Shown here: positions 17,007-25,901 of the stretch, piece after piece
How the letters are laid out: each line of letters opens with the position of its first letter
How positions within the stretch are numbered: position 1 is the first letter of the stretch
Assembly: GCF_050717515.1 (NCBI RefSeq)
Contig: NZ_JBOITL010000033.1
Span: 51,125-115,124 of the forward strand
From: Clostridium_AD sp050717515
GTDB lineage: Bacteria > Bacillota > Clostridia > Clostridiales > Clostridiaceae
Direction: 5' to 3'
Length of the DNA stretch: 64,000 nt
The notes under the pieces: generated by a model
The model's input: the letters and a program-made list of their open reading frames with translations, nothing else
Told to the model about the DNA's origin: nothing
Databases searched by the model: none
Position numbers and translations under genes: made by a program

Positions 17007-17924
17007 CTATTGACGTAATCTTGGATCTAGCGCATCTCTTAAACCATCACCAAGCAACATAAATGATAACAAAGTTAAACTAATAAATAGTGATGGGAAG
17101 AATAACTGATAAGGGTAAAACATTAAGTTTGGTTGTGCTGCAGCTGCTAACGCTCCCCAACTTGTTTTTGGCGATTGAATTCCTTGTCCTAAAAAGCTTA
17201 AGAAGGCTTCTCCAAATATAAAACCTGGAATTGCGAAAGTAATGGATACAATCATTATTCCTAGTGTATTTGGAAGTAAGTGTTTTGCAATAATTCTCGA
17301 AGGATTAGCACCTAGCGCAGCAGCAGCTAGCACATATTCCTGTTCTTTTATTTGTAACAACTGTCCGCGTACAAGCCTTGCCATTCCAACCCACCCCGTT
17401 ACGCTCATTGCAACAATAATAGCAAACATACCTTTTTCAAATATTAGTGAAACTAATATAACAATTACTAACCAAGGAATACTTCCAAGTATTTCAACTA
17501 TTCTCATCATAATATCATCAACAAACCCACCGTAAAATCCGGATATTCCACCATATATAGAACCTACTATAGTAACAATGAAAGTTCCTATAAGTCCTAT
17601 TTCTATAGAAACCCTACCTCCAGCCCAGACCCTTGAAAATATATCACGCCCAATAGTATCTGTTCCAAACCAATGCTGCATGCTAGGCTTAGCATTTATT
17701 AAATTGTTGTTTGTAGTTTCGAAACTAAATCCATTAATATATTGTCCAAAAATAGTCATTATTGTTATTAAAATTAGTACTACCAATGATGCAGTAGCCA
17801 ATTTGTTTTGTTTTAATCTTCTCCATGCATCTTGCCAATAGGTTATACTAGGTCTTAATATTTCATCAGCATTAGCATTTTCACATCCAATTATTTTAAA
17901 CTTTTCTTTCGATAACTGTGCCAT
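17007..17924 (-). CDS. oppC: oligopeptide ABC transporter permease OppC, copy 1
   Basis: This 305-residue inner-membrane permease has an N-terminal OppC domain (ITYWQDAWRRLKQNKLATASL) and a BPD_transp_1 core. The EAA loop for ATPase contact reads EQEYVLAAAALGANPSRIIAKHLLPN. About six membrane spans are seen. It pairs with OppB to form the pore. It lies in the oppBCDF order with 11- and 12-bp gaps. The 3' half of the gene has sparse differences from copy 2, and its first 40 codons lie in the identical tract. Confidence 0.95.
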   Translation of the reverse strand: MAQLSKEKFKIIGCENANADEILRPSITYWQDAWRRLKQNKLATASLVVLILITIMTIFGQYINGFSFETTNNNLINAKPSMQHWFGTDTIGRDIFSRVWAGGRVSIEIGLIGTFIVTIVGSIYGGISGFYGGFVDDIMMRIVEILGSIPWLVIVILVSLIFEKGMFAIIVAMSVTGWVGMARLVRGQLLQIKEQEYVLAAAALGANPSRIIAKHLLPNTLGIMIVSITFAIPGFIFGEAFLSFLGQGIQSPKTSWGALAAAAQPNLMFYPYQLFFPSLFISLTLLSFMLLGDGLRDALDPRLRQ

Positions 17925-17935
17925 ACTTTTCCCCC

Positions 17936-18871
17936 CTATCTCTTTTCCCCAGTTAATCTTATTCTTGGGTCAATCAATCCATATACTACATCTACTAGAA
18001 AATATGCAACTATTAATAACGCACATGCGAAAACTGTTTCGCCCATAATCATAGTGTAATCTCTATCTGCTATTGCAGACACAAAATTAAATCCAAATCC
18101 TGGAATTGCAAACATAGTTTCTATAACGAACCCACCTACGAATATATCTGCTAGTTGCGGTCCTATAATTGTGATTGCTGGAAGTATGGCATTCCTAATA
18201 ACATGTTTCCATACTAAGCTAAGTTTCGAGATACCTTTAGATTTTGCAGTTAATATATAATCTTGACCTATTACGTCAAGCGTATTTGCTCTCATATATC
18301 TTGCATAAGTGGCTATAGAACCAAAACTCAAGGCTATACTTGGTAATATAGTGTATTCAAACCCTGCCCATCCCGTTGTTGGAAGCCACATATTTTTAAC
18401 TGTAAAAAAGTATTGCAGTAAAGATCCCATAACAAAGTTTGGTACAGAAATACCTAATATGGCTATAAACATAATAATATAGTCTGGCCATCTCCCTCTA
18501 TTAAAGGCTGCTATTATTCCAAGGCTTACCCCTATAGTAAATCCCATTATAAGCCCTTGTATACCTAGTCTTGCAGATACCGGTGCATGTAATTTTATAA
18601 CACCACTGACTTTTCTTCCCGGGTAAGCAAGTGATTCTCCTAAATCTCCATGAAGCACAATGTTTTCCATAAACTTACCGTATTGCACTATTACCGGTTT
18701 ATTCAGTCCGTATTTTTCGTAGTAATTTGCTCTTATTTGTTCCGGCAACTTTCTTGCCAGGCCTGCTAATGGGTCTCCCGGAATAGCGTGTATCAACATA
18801 AAGGTGATAGTAGCTACTATCCAAAGAGTCACAAACATATAACCTAATCTCTTAAGCGTAAATTTGAACAT
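17936..18871 (-). CDS. oppB: oligopeptide ABC transporter permease OppB, copy 1
   Basis: This 311-residue membrane permease starts MFKFTLKRLGYMFVTLWIVATITF. The conserved IPGDPLAGLARKLPEQ follows, and the EAA-type loop reads QDYILTAKSKGISKLSLVWKHVIRNA. The open frame extends upstream to 18892, but the ATG at 18871 has GGGGGGG eight bases before it and matches the start of copy 2 exactly 4,444 bp away. It is the first gene of operon copy 1, so its 5' region (18872-19450) carries the operon promoter. Confidence 0.95.
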   Translation of the reverse strand: MFKFTLKRLGYMFVTLWIVATITFMLIHAIPGDPLAGLARKLPEQIRANYYEKYGLNKPVIVQYGKFMENIVLHGDLGESLAYPGRKVSGVIKLHAPVSARLGIQGLIMGFTIGVSLGIIAAFNRGRWPDYIIMFIAILGISVPNFVMGSLLQYFFTVKNMWLPTTGWAGFEYTILPSIALSFGSIATYARYMRANTLDVIGQDYILTAKSKGISKLSLVWKHVIRNAILPAITIIGPQLADIFVGGFVIETMFAIPGFGFNFVSAIADRDYTMIMGETVFACALLIVAYFLVDVVYGLIDPRIRLTGEKR

Positions 18872-18976
18872 TTTTTTAACCCCCCCCATCATTAATTTTT
18901 AAAAAGTTGATTTTGTTTCCATCCATTATCAAATCATAGTGTAAACCCAAGTAAACCTTTTTATATTTACAAATTC

Positions 18977-19025
18977 ATTTTTACTAATAAAATGGCATGT
19001 CCACTACCTTTTTATTAGTAAAAAT
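18977..19025. promoter_or_regulatory. 16-bp inverted repeat in the oppB1 leader
   Basis: ATTTTTACTAATAAAA (18977-18992) is repeated as its exact complement at 19010-19025, with a 17-base loop. It lies between the predicted promoter and oppB1 and has no terminator T-run directly after it. It is either an operator or an RNA hairpin; the ligand is unknown. Confidence 0.6.
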
Positions 19026-19064
19026 AGAATTATATAACTTATTAGATTTACTTAATTGCAAAAG

Positions 19065-19081
19065 TATTTACATTGTAAATA
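19065..19081. promoter_or_regulatory. palindromic operator candidate TATTTACA-T-TGTAAATA
   Basis: A perfect 8+8 palindrome with a one-base centre lies about 45 bp downstream of the predicted oppB1 -10. The form suggests a dimeric repressor site. It does not fit the cre or CodY consensus. Confidence 0.5.
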
Positions 19082-19127
19082 TTCCGACAATTCAGAATTA
19101 AACTATTTTGGCTTCTGTTTAATTTAC

Positions 19128-19156
19128 ATGATATATTATTTCAAAAGGTAAATCAA
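19128..19156 (-). promoter_or_regulatory. promoter of oppBCDF copy 1
   Basis: A minus-strand TTGATT (19151-19156), 17-bp spacer and TATCAT (19128-19133), closely resembling the three oppA promoters. No CodY-like box was seen beside it. Confidence 0.6.
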
Positions 19157-19396
19157 GATAAATCATCTTTTATATTGATAATTTTGAAAGTATTTACTAT
19201 TAATTAAAAGTTTAACAGTTTTTTAAAGTTTAATTAAATTTTGTTTGAGATTTTTATTTTTTATAAGAACTTTTTGTTATTTTTCTACATTTTAATCATT
19301 TACTTTATCAGATTAACACTTTAATTTGAGTTACTTACTTTTACTTCCCTATTTGTTTTATATAAAAAGGAAAGCACATAGAAATTTCTTTTTAAT

Positions 19397-19437
19397 ATAA
19401 AAAAAAGATGAGATAAAATATCCCATCTTTTTTTTAA
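19397..19437. terminator. terminator after oppF2
   Basis: The hairpin GATGAGATA / TATCCCATC (one mismatch) is flanked by six or more A on one side and T on the other. It works on the minus strand just past the oppF2 stop and separates the two oppBCDF copies. Confidence 0.88.
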
Positions 19438-19453
19438 AATTGAATTGTAATTT

Positions 19454-20419
19454 TTAATCAAATAAGTGACAAGCAACATAATGTTCTTTTTCTATTTCTT
19501 TAAGTATTGGTGTCACTTCGCTGCAAATTGGTTTTGCATATCTACATCTAGGTGCAAATCTACAGCCTGGTTTTGGATTTATAGGACTTGGTACTTCACC
19601 CTCGAGTTTAATTCTCGCCTTTTTCCTTTCAACTTCCGGATCCGGTACTGGTATTGCTGATAGTAGTGCTTGAGTATATGGATGAAGTGGTTTTTCATAT
19701 AAATCATGACTACTTGCAAGCTCTACCATTGCTCCAAGATACATTACTCCTACCCTATCCGATATATGTTTAACCATTGATAAATCATGAGCTATAAATA
19801 AATAAGTGAGTCCTAGCTCCTGTTGAAGTTGTATCAATAAGTTAACAATTTGTGCTTGAATTGAAACGTCAAGAGCTGAAATTGGCTCATCACATACTAT
19901 AAATTCTGGTTCTATAGCAAGGGCCCTTGCTATTCCTATTCTTTGTCTTTGTCCACCTGAGAATTCATGTGGAAACCTTGAACCATGTTCTCTATTTAGT
20001 CCTACTAATTGTAAAAGCTCATATATTCTATCAGTTCTTTTTTGTCCACTGTAAAGATTATGAATATCTATTCCCTCACCAATTATATCTCCAACAGTCA
20101 TTCTTGGATTTAATGAAGCATAAGGATCTTGGAATATTATTTGTGCTCTTCTTGCAAAATCTTTTTTTGCTTTCTTATCTAATTTATGAACATCAATTCC
20201 ATCAAATAATACTTCTCCACCAGTTGCACTATACATACCCATTACTGTTCTTCCACAAGTAGTTTTTCCACAACCAGATTCTCCAACAAGTCCTAGAGTT
20301 TCACCTTTTCTTATAAAAAAACTAACATCATCCACTGCTTTTAAGGTAGCATTTTTGCCAACTTGAAAATACTTTTTAAGATTTTTAACCTCTATTAAAT
20401 TTTCATTATTGTTAGACAT
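19454..20419 (-). CDS. oppF: oligopeptide ABC transporter ATP-binding protein OppF, copy 2
   Basis: This 321-residue ATPase is nearly identical to copy 1; substitutions seen include H19N in the N-terminal region and T/A, A/V near the C-terminal cysteines. Walker A GESGCGKTT, signature SGGQRQR and Walker B FIVCDEPISALD are intact, so both copies look functional. It is the last gene of the oppA4-oppBCDF operon and overlaps the oppD2 stop by one base. A terminator follows at once. Confidence 0.95.
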   Translation of the reverse strand: MSNNNENLIEVKNLKKYFQVGKNATLKAVDDVSFFIRKGETLGLVGESGCGKTTCGRTVMGMYSATGGEVLFDGIDVHKLDKKAKKDFARRAQIIFQDPYASLNPRMTVGDIIGEGIDIHNLYSGQKRTDRIYELLQLVGLNREHGSRFPHEFSGGQRQRIGIARALAIEPEFIVCDEPISALDVSIQAQIVNLLIQLQQELGLTYLFIAHDLSMVKHISDRVGVMYLGAMVELASSHDLYEKPLHPYTQALLSAIPVPDPEVERKKARIKLEGEVPSPINPKPGCRFAPRCRYAKPICSEVTPILKEIEKEHYVACHLFD

Positions 20420-21438
20420 TATTTATCACCTCTTAATGCTGCAGGAATATCAACCTTAGGTGCCATAGAATGTTTTAACCAACAGCAAACTTCATGGTTT
20501 TCACTTAAAGTTGTAACTTCTGGCATTTCTTCTCTACATATTTGCATACAGTACTCACATCTTGCTGCAAAGGAACATCCTACTGGCGGTTTAAGTAAGT
20601 CTGGTGGCGTTCCATGCAGAGAATAAAGCGTACCTTTATTTTTTGTGTCCAGTCTTGGAACTGATTGAAGTAGTGCCCAAGTATATGGATGTTGTGGGTT
20701 TTTAAATATTTCATCTACCGTTCCATGCTCTATTATTTGTCCTGCATACATTACTTGTATTCTATCTGCAACATCTGCAACAATTCCCAAATCATGAGTT
20801 ACAAGAATAACTGCTGTTCCAAGCTTTTCTTGAAGATCTGCAATAAGATCCATTATTTGAGCTTGTATTGTAACATCTAATGCTGTTGTTGGTTCATCTG
20901 CTATAAGTATTTTAGGATTACAAGCTAGTGCTATAGCAATCATTGCCCTTTGCCTCATACCACCTGAAAATTCATGTGGATATTGATGAGCTCTCTTATC
21001 AGCATCAGGGATATTAACTAGATCTAACATTTTTATTGCTTCATTCATAGCTTCGGTTTTACTCATGCCTCTGTGTATAATTAAGCTTTCTGCTATTTGT
21101 CTTCCAATAGTCATAGTTGGGTTTAGAGACGTCATAGGATCTTGGAATATCATGGAAATATCTGAACCTCTTAACTCTCTAAGTTCTTTTTCTGACATAA
21201 GACTTACATCTTTACCATCAAATAGTATCTTTGAACCTTTTTTTATTTCGCCTGGTGGCTCTGGTATTAATCTCATTAGTGATTTTGAAGTAACAGTTTT
21301 ACCACATCCAGATTCCCCAACTACAGCTAAAGTCTCTCCTTTTTTCAAATAAAAAGAAATACCTCTTACTGCTTGTACTTCACCAGCATAAGTATGAAAT
21401 GAAACTCTTAAGTCTTTTACATCTAATATTTTTTCCAT
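20419..21438 (-). CDS. oppD: oligopeptide ABC transporter ATP-binding protein OppD, copy 2
   Basis: This 339-residue ATPase has all catalytic motifs intact (GESGCGKTV, SGGMRQR, ILIADEPTTALD) and the C-terminal cysteine group CSFAARCEYCMQICRE. It differs from copy 1 by few residues (for example E/K after PEPPGEI, N/L-D/L in IKMLxLVN, I/L in VPRxDTK). Most nucleotide changes are silent, indicating purifying selection on both copies. Position and spacing are as in copy 1. Confidence 0.95.
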   Translation of the reverse strand: MEKILDVKDLRVSFHTYAGEVQAVRGISFYLKKGETLAVVGESGCGKTVTSKSLMRLIPEPPGEIKKGSKILFDGKDVSLMSEKELRELRGSDISMIFQDPMTSLNPTMTIGRQIAESLIIHRGMSKTEAMNEAIKMLDLVNIPDADKRAHQYPHEFSGGMRQRAMIAIALACNPKILIADEPTTALDVTIQAQIMDLIADLQEKLGTAVILVTHDLGIVADVADRIQVMYAGQIIEHGTVDEIFKNPQHPYTWALLQSVPRLDTKNKGTLYSLHGTPPDLLKPPVGCSFAARCEYCMQICREEMPEVTTLSENHEVCCWLKHSMAPKVDIPAALRGDK

Positions 21439-21450
21439 AATTCTTCCTCC

Positions 21451-22368
21451 CTATTGACGTAATCTTGGATCTAGCGCATCTCTTAAACCATCACCAAGCA
21501 ACATAAATGATAACAACGTTAAACTAATAAATAGTGATGGGAAGAATAACTGATAAGGGTAAAACATTAAGTTTGGTTGTGCTGCAGCTGCTAATGCTCC
21601 CCAACTTGTTTTTGGCGATTGAATTCCTTGTCCTAAAAAGCTTAAGAAGGCTTCCCCAAATATAAAACCTGGAATTGCGAAAGTAATGGATACTATCATT
21701 ATTCCTAGTGTATTTGGAAGTAAGTGTTTTGCAATAATTCTTGAAGGATTAGCACCTAGCGCCGCGGCAGCTAGCACATATTCCTGTTCTTTTATTTGTA
21801 ACAACTGTCCGCGTACAAGCCTTGCCATTCCAACCCACCCTGTTACGCTCATTGCAACAATAATAGCAAACATACCTTTTTCAAATATTAGTGAAACTAA
21901 TATAACAACTACTAGATAAGGAATACTTCCAAGTATTTCAACTATTCTCATCATAATGTCATCAACAAATCCACCATAAAATCCGGATATTCCACCGTAT
22001 ATAGAACCTACTATAGTAACTATCAAAGTTCCTATAAGTCCTATTTCTATAGAAACCCTACCTCCTGCCCAGACTCTTGAAAATATATCACGCCCAATAG
22101 TATCTGTTCCAAACCAATGCTGCATGTTAGGCTTAGTATTTATTAAATCATTGTTTGTAACTTCGAAACTAAATCCATTAATATATTGTCCAAAAATAGT
22201 CATTATTGATATTAAAACTAGTACTATCAATGATGCAGTAGCCAATTTATTTTGTTTTAATCTTCTCCATGCATCTTGCCAATAGGTTATACTAGGTCTT
22301 AATATTTCATCAGCATTAGCATTTTCACATCCAATTATTTTAAACTTTTCTTTCGATAACTGTGCCAT
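21451..22368 (-). CDS. oppC: oligopeptide ABC transporter permease OppC, copy 2
   Basis: This 305-residue permease has the same domain layout as copy 1, including the EAA loop EQEYVLAAAALGANP. The visible amino-acid differences are in the first membrane span (SLIVLVLISIMT) and the following external loop (EVTNNDLINTKPNM), plus PYLVVV for PWLVIV. The external loop is the region most likely to touch the binding protein, so the two importers may accept different OppA partners (inference). Confidence 0.95.
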   Translation of the reverse strand: MAQLSKEKFKIIGCENANADEILRPSITYWQDAWRRLKQNKLATASLIVLVLISIMTIFGQYINGFSFEVTNNDLINTKPNMQHWFGTDTIGRDIFSRVWAGGRVSIEIGLIGTLIVTIVGSIYGGISGFYGGFVDDIMMRIVEILGSIPYLVVVILVSLIFEKGMFAIIVAMSVTGWVGMARLVRGQLLQIKEQEYVLAAAALGANPSRIIAKHLLPNTLGIMIVSITFAIPGFIFGEAFLSFLGQGIQSPKTSWGALAAAAQPNLMFYPYQLFFPSLFISLTLLSFMLLGDGLRDALDPRLRQ

Positions 22369-22379
22369 ACTTTTCCCCC

Positions 22380-23315
22380 CTATCTCTTTTCCCCAGTTAA
22401 TCTTATTCTTGGGTCAATCAATCCATATACTACATCTACTAGAAAATATGCAACTATTAATAACGCACATGCGAAAACTGTTTCGCCCATAATCATAGTG
22501 TAATCTCTATCTGCTATTGCAGACACAAAATTAAATCCAAATCCTGGAATTGCAAACATAGTTTCTATAACGAACCCACCTACGAATATATCTGCTAGTT
22601 GCGGTCCTATAATTGTGATTGCTGGAAGTATGGCATTCCTAATAACATGTTTCCATACTAAGCTAAGTTTCGAGATACCTTTAGATTTTGCAGTTAATAT
22701 ATAATCTTGACCTATTACGTCAAGCGTATTTGCTCTCATATATCTTGCATAAGTGGCTATAGAACCAAAACTCAAGGCTATACTTGGTAATATAGTGTAT
22801 TCAAACCCTGCCCATCCCGTTGTTGGAAGCCACATATTTTTAACTGTAAAAAAGTATTGCAGTAAAGATCCCATAACAAAGTTTGGTACAGAAATACCTA
22901 ATATGGCTATAAACATAATAATATAGTCTGGCCATCTCCCTCTATTAAAGGCTGCTATTATTCCAAGGCTTACCCCTATAGTAAATCCCATTACAAGCCC
23001 TTGTATACCTAGTCTTGCAGATACAGGTGCATGTAATTTTATAACATTACTAACTTTTCTTCCTGGGTAAGCAAGTGATTCTCCTAAATCTCCATGAAGC
23101 ACAATATTTTCCATAAACTTACCGTATTGTATTATTACCGGTTTATTTAGTCCATATTTTTCATAGTAATTTGCTCTTATTTGTTCCGGCAACTTTCTTG
23201 CTAGTCCTGCTAATGGGTCTCCTGGAATAGCATGTATTAACATAAAGGTGATAGTAGCTACTATCCAAAGAGTCACAAACATATAACCTAATCTCTTAAG
23301 TGTAAATTTAAACAT
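22380..23315 (-). CDS. oppB: oligopeptide ABC transporter permease OppB, copy 2
   Basis: This 311-residue permease is almost the same protein as copy 1, with I for V in KPVIIQYGK, N for G in KVSNVIKL and V for I in IQGLVMG. About the last 200 codons are identical at nucleotide level to copy 1. The ATG at 23315 follows GATAGGGGGG. It is downstream of oppA4, from which it is separated by four 19-bp repeats and a hairpin. Confidence 0.95.
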   Translation of the reverse strand: MFKFTLKRLGYMFVTLWIVATITFMLIHAIPGDPLAGLARKLPEQIRANYYEKYGLNKPVIIQYGKFMENIVLHGDLGESLAYPGRKVSNVIKLHAPVSARLGIQGLVMGFTIGVSLGIIAAFNRGRWPDYIIMFIAILGISVPNFVMGSLLQYFFTVKNMWLPTTGWAGFEYTILPSIALSFGSIATYARYMRANTLDVIGQDYILTAKSKGISKLSLVWKHVIRNAILPAITIIGPQLADIFVGGFVIETMFAIPGFGFNFVSAIADRDYTMIMGETVFACALLIVAYFLVDVVYGLIDPRIRLTGEKR

Positions 23316-23337
23316 TTTTTAATATCCCCCCTATCAT

Positions 23338-23413
23338 AATTATAAAATACGCAATTAATTATAAAATACGCAATTAATCATAAAATACACAACAGATTAT
23401 AAAACACGCAACA
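23338..23413. repeat. four 19-bp tandem repeats between oppA4 and oppB2
   Basis: Four adjacent units of the AATTATAAAATACGCAATT type: units 1 and 2 are identical, units 3 and 4 have diverged (ending in ACAACA/GCAACA). The last unit forms one arm of the hairpin at 23407-23432. Confidence 0.9.
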
Positions 23414-23432
23414 GGGCTTTTACCCTGTCGCG
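23400..23432 (-). terminator. leaky terminator / processing hairpin after oppA4
   Basis: On the minus strand CGCGACAGGG pairs with CCCTGTTGCG (one G-U) around TAAAAG, followed by TGTTTTATAATC. It lies between oppA4 and oppB2, where partial termination or 3' protection would make the binding protein more abundant than the permease. Confidence 0.7.
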
Positions 23433-23460
23433 ATTTTATAGATTTTGTTTATACCCTTAA

Positions 23461-25149
23461 TTATCTTCCTTGAGTGTATGTGTACTTAAAGTCTTGAGCT
23501 CCAAATAGCGGTTTCATTACTCTTTTTACATATTTCCTTCTAAAAGAATTTCTCATTCTATACATACTTGGAGAGATAACTGCATCATCAGCTACTAATA
23601 TTTTTTCTGCCTGTTTAAATAATTCTGTTCTCTCTTCTGGATTGGTAGTTTCAGTAGTTTGTTTAATTAACTTATCATATTTTGCATTTGACCAGCCTGT
23701 AGGAACGGTGCCTGTCCCTGTAACCCACATATCAAAGAATGTGTTTGGATCGTTGTAGTCTCCGCTCCATGCCATACCAGCTATTTGATAGTCCATTTCT
23801 TCAGTTCTCTTTTGGAATACTGGCCATTCAACATACTCCATTTTTAAATCTATGCCTAGGCTTTTCTTGTACATCTGTTGATCGTATTCAGCCATTTCTC
23901 TTTCTACAGCAGTTGTTCCAGATTGTAGGTAAGTAAATGTAGCTTTTGCCGGATCCGGATCTGCTCCAATTTCTTTTAAACCTGCAATTAATAATGCTTT
24001 TGCATCTTTATTTGCTTCCTTAAGCGTTTTAAGTGGTTCTACGCCAACTTTTTCCCTGAAATCTTTTCCACCTATTTGAAGTGTTGGTGGACAGAACCCA
24101 TATGCCGGTTGACCCAGGCCTCTAAATATAATCTTTATTTTTTCTTCTCTATCATTAGCTAAACTGAATGCTTGACGTATTTTAGCATTTTTAAAATATT
24201 TATCTTTTTGGTTAAAAAACTCAAAATTTGTTCCAGCTTCATTAGCTTTTATTACATTAAATTTACCTGTTGCATTAAACTTTTCTATCCATTCTTGTTT
24301 ACTTACTCCAGCATAATCTATGCTACCACTATATAAGGAGTTCATTCTTGCTGTTGCATCTTTTATAATATTAAGCGTTAATTTTTCAAGTTTAACGGAA
24401 TCTTTATCCCAATAAGTTGGATTTTTTTCTAATTCTATCTTACTTTGGTGCGCCCAATTTTTTAAAACATATGGTCCGCAGAATACCATTCCACTTAATT
24501 CTGTACCATACTTATCTCCTTGAGCTTTAACTACATCTTCTCTTTGAGGTAGCATAACTTTAAAGTAAGTTAAATCTAAGAAGTATGGACATGGTTTATC
24601 TAATGTGAATTGAAGTGTTTTTGCATCTATTGCCTTAACTCCTACTTCAGCTGCCTTTGCTTTCTTAGAATTATATGCTTGAGCATTTTTTATAGGATAT
24701 AAAATAAACGCGTATAATGAACCAACATCTGGATTAAGAGATCTTTTAATTGCATATTCAAAATCGTTAGCAGTTACCGGTTTTCCATCTGACCACTTAT
24801 AATCTCTTAAATGGAATGTCCATACAGTTTTATCTGTATTAGTTTCCCATTTTTCAGCTCCTGCAGCTTTAATTGAGTCCTTACCATCTTCTGCTTGTTC
24901 AATTCTAGTTAATCCTTCCATACAGTTAACCAATACATCAGAACAGTTTACATCAGTAGCTTTTGATGCGTCAAGTGTTTTTGGCTCAGCCTGTAAAAGA
25001 CCATTTAAAAACTGTTCTTTGTCTATTGCTGCTGTTTTACTCTCAGCAGCACCTGTTTTTGTATCTTTTGGTTTTCCGCATCCTACTAATGCAACAGATG
25101 CAGTTAATGATAGTGTTAATAATGCAGCTAATATTTTTTTGCTTTTCAC
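23461..25149 (-). CDS. oppA: oligopeptide ABC transporter substrate-binding lipoprotein (paralog 4, operon-linked)
   Basis: This 562-residue family 5 binding lipoprotein has the signal peptide MKSKKILAALLTLSLTASVALVGC with the lipid Cys at 24. The frame can be extended to 25191, but the GTG at 25149 has AGGGGGGG seven bases upstream and the signal peptide begins there. It is the most distinct of the four OppA proteins (for example ATDVNCSDVLVNCMEG, GFCPPTLQ, and a C-terminus RRKYVKRVMKPLFG). It heads the complete oppABCDF operon and is probably the ancestral partner of the permease (inferred). Confidence 0.95.
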   Translation of the reverse strand: MKSKKILAALLTLSLTASVALVGCGKPKDTKTGAAESKTAAIDKEQFLNGLLQAEPKTLDASKATDVNCSDVLVNCMEGLTRIEQAEDGKDSIKAAGAEKWETNTDKTVWTFHLRDYKWSDGKPVTANDFEYAIKRSLNPDVGSLYAFILYPIKNAQAYNSKKAKAAEVGVKAIDAKTLQFTLDKPCPYFLDLTYFKVMLPQREDVVKAQGDKYGTELSGMVFCGPYVLKNWAHQSKIELEKNPTYWDKDSVKLEKLTLNIIKDATARMNSLYSGSIDYAGVSKQEWIEKFNATGKFNVIKANEAGTNFEFFNQKDKYFKNAKIRQAFSLANDREEKIKIIFRGLGQPAYGFCPPTLQIGGKDFREKVGVEPLKTLKEANKDAKALLIAGLKEIGADPDPAKATFTYLQSGTTAVEREMAEYDQQMYKKSLGIDLKMEYVEWPVFQKRTEEMDYQIAGMAWSGDYNDPNTFFDMWVTGTGTVPTGWSNAKYDKLIKQTTETTNPEERTELFKQAEKILVADDAVISPSMYRMRNSFRRKYVKRVMKPLFGAQDFKYTYTQGR

Positions 25150-25840
25150 TAAAATTCCCCCCCTATATTTATGTAAATGTTTATATAGCAATAAGTAAAA
25201 TACTTATTAAGCCCAAATTATGATTTTTCAGAATAAAAATACTATTGTTTTTGAACTACCCTGTTCAAACTGTTTTTTCGAGTCAGTTTGAATTTGAGAC
25301 GCATGAAAACTTTCATAAAATATATTAACAAATGATTTTTTTGAAAGTTCAGACTATTCGCAAAACCATTTTGATCGGCTTTAGCAGTGAATGAAATCCT
25401 TTTCTTACCATTTAAGATTTGGAGAATTTTGTAATTGTTTGTTGTTCTAATATATTGAACAATGTGAAATTTGAACCATTTAACACATTTTTTATCATTT
25501 TTCTTTTTTTCATATTATCACTATTTTTGTAAGTTGTCAAACTTATTTGTCGTTATTAGTTATGATTGCTGTTATACCTATTCAGATATGCTTTCGACTA
25601 TGATATTCATGCTATTACATCATAATTATAATATTATGAATACTTTCTTGCAAGCTAAATATTTCAGATTTTCTTTTTTTTTTAAAAGTATATATATTTT
25701 CACAAAGGGGCTATATAATATAGTAAAGAAAACATTTTAGTGATAATACATGTGATCTTTAATTTTATTATCAAATAACATAAAAAAATGTTTCACTAAA
25801 AACAATTTGAATTAATAAATATATAGTAATAGAAATAAGA
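25150..25840. other. divergent intergenic region between oppA4 and dapA
   Basis: About 690 bp of AT-rich sequence without a credible gene. It contains a 9-bp inverted repeat TTCAAACTG / CAGTTTGAA at 25264-25292 in the oppA4 leader, and an 11/15 CodY-like match at 25223-25237. Neither strand shows a lysine riboswitch or T-box. A T-rich plus-strand frame at 25471-25740 lacks a ribosome site and looks spurious. Confidence 0.7.
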
Positions 25841-25886
25841 TAGTTATATGGATAATAACAATTAATTGTTATTTCCCATATAACTA
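25841..25886 (+). promoter_or_regulatory. 46-base hairpin immediately upstream of the dapA ribosome site
   Basis: TAGTTATATGG pairs with CCATATAACTA, enclosing the perfect 20-bp palindrome AATAACAATTAATTGTTATT. The structure ends two bases before the GAGGAGG ribosome site. There is no terminator T-run. It may shield or expose the ribosome site, or be an operator. Confidence 0.7.
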
Positions 25887-25901
25887 CGAGGAGGTAATTA
25901 C

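Noticed and set aside
23338..23413. Possible CRISPR array
   Set aside because: The 19-bp units are contiguous with no spacers and no cas genes are present; the same holds for the 18-bp units at 47226-47297.
25471..25740. Plus-strand frame of 89 codons upstream of dapA
   Set aside because: It is rich in F, Y and L from T-rich DNA, has no ribosome site and no recognisable domain; treated as intergenic.
25241..25900. Lysine riboswitch upstream of dapA
   Set aside because: The long leader invites one, but I could find neither the conserved lysine-aptamer core nor a terminator; only the nested palindrome is visible.
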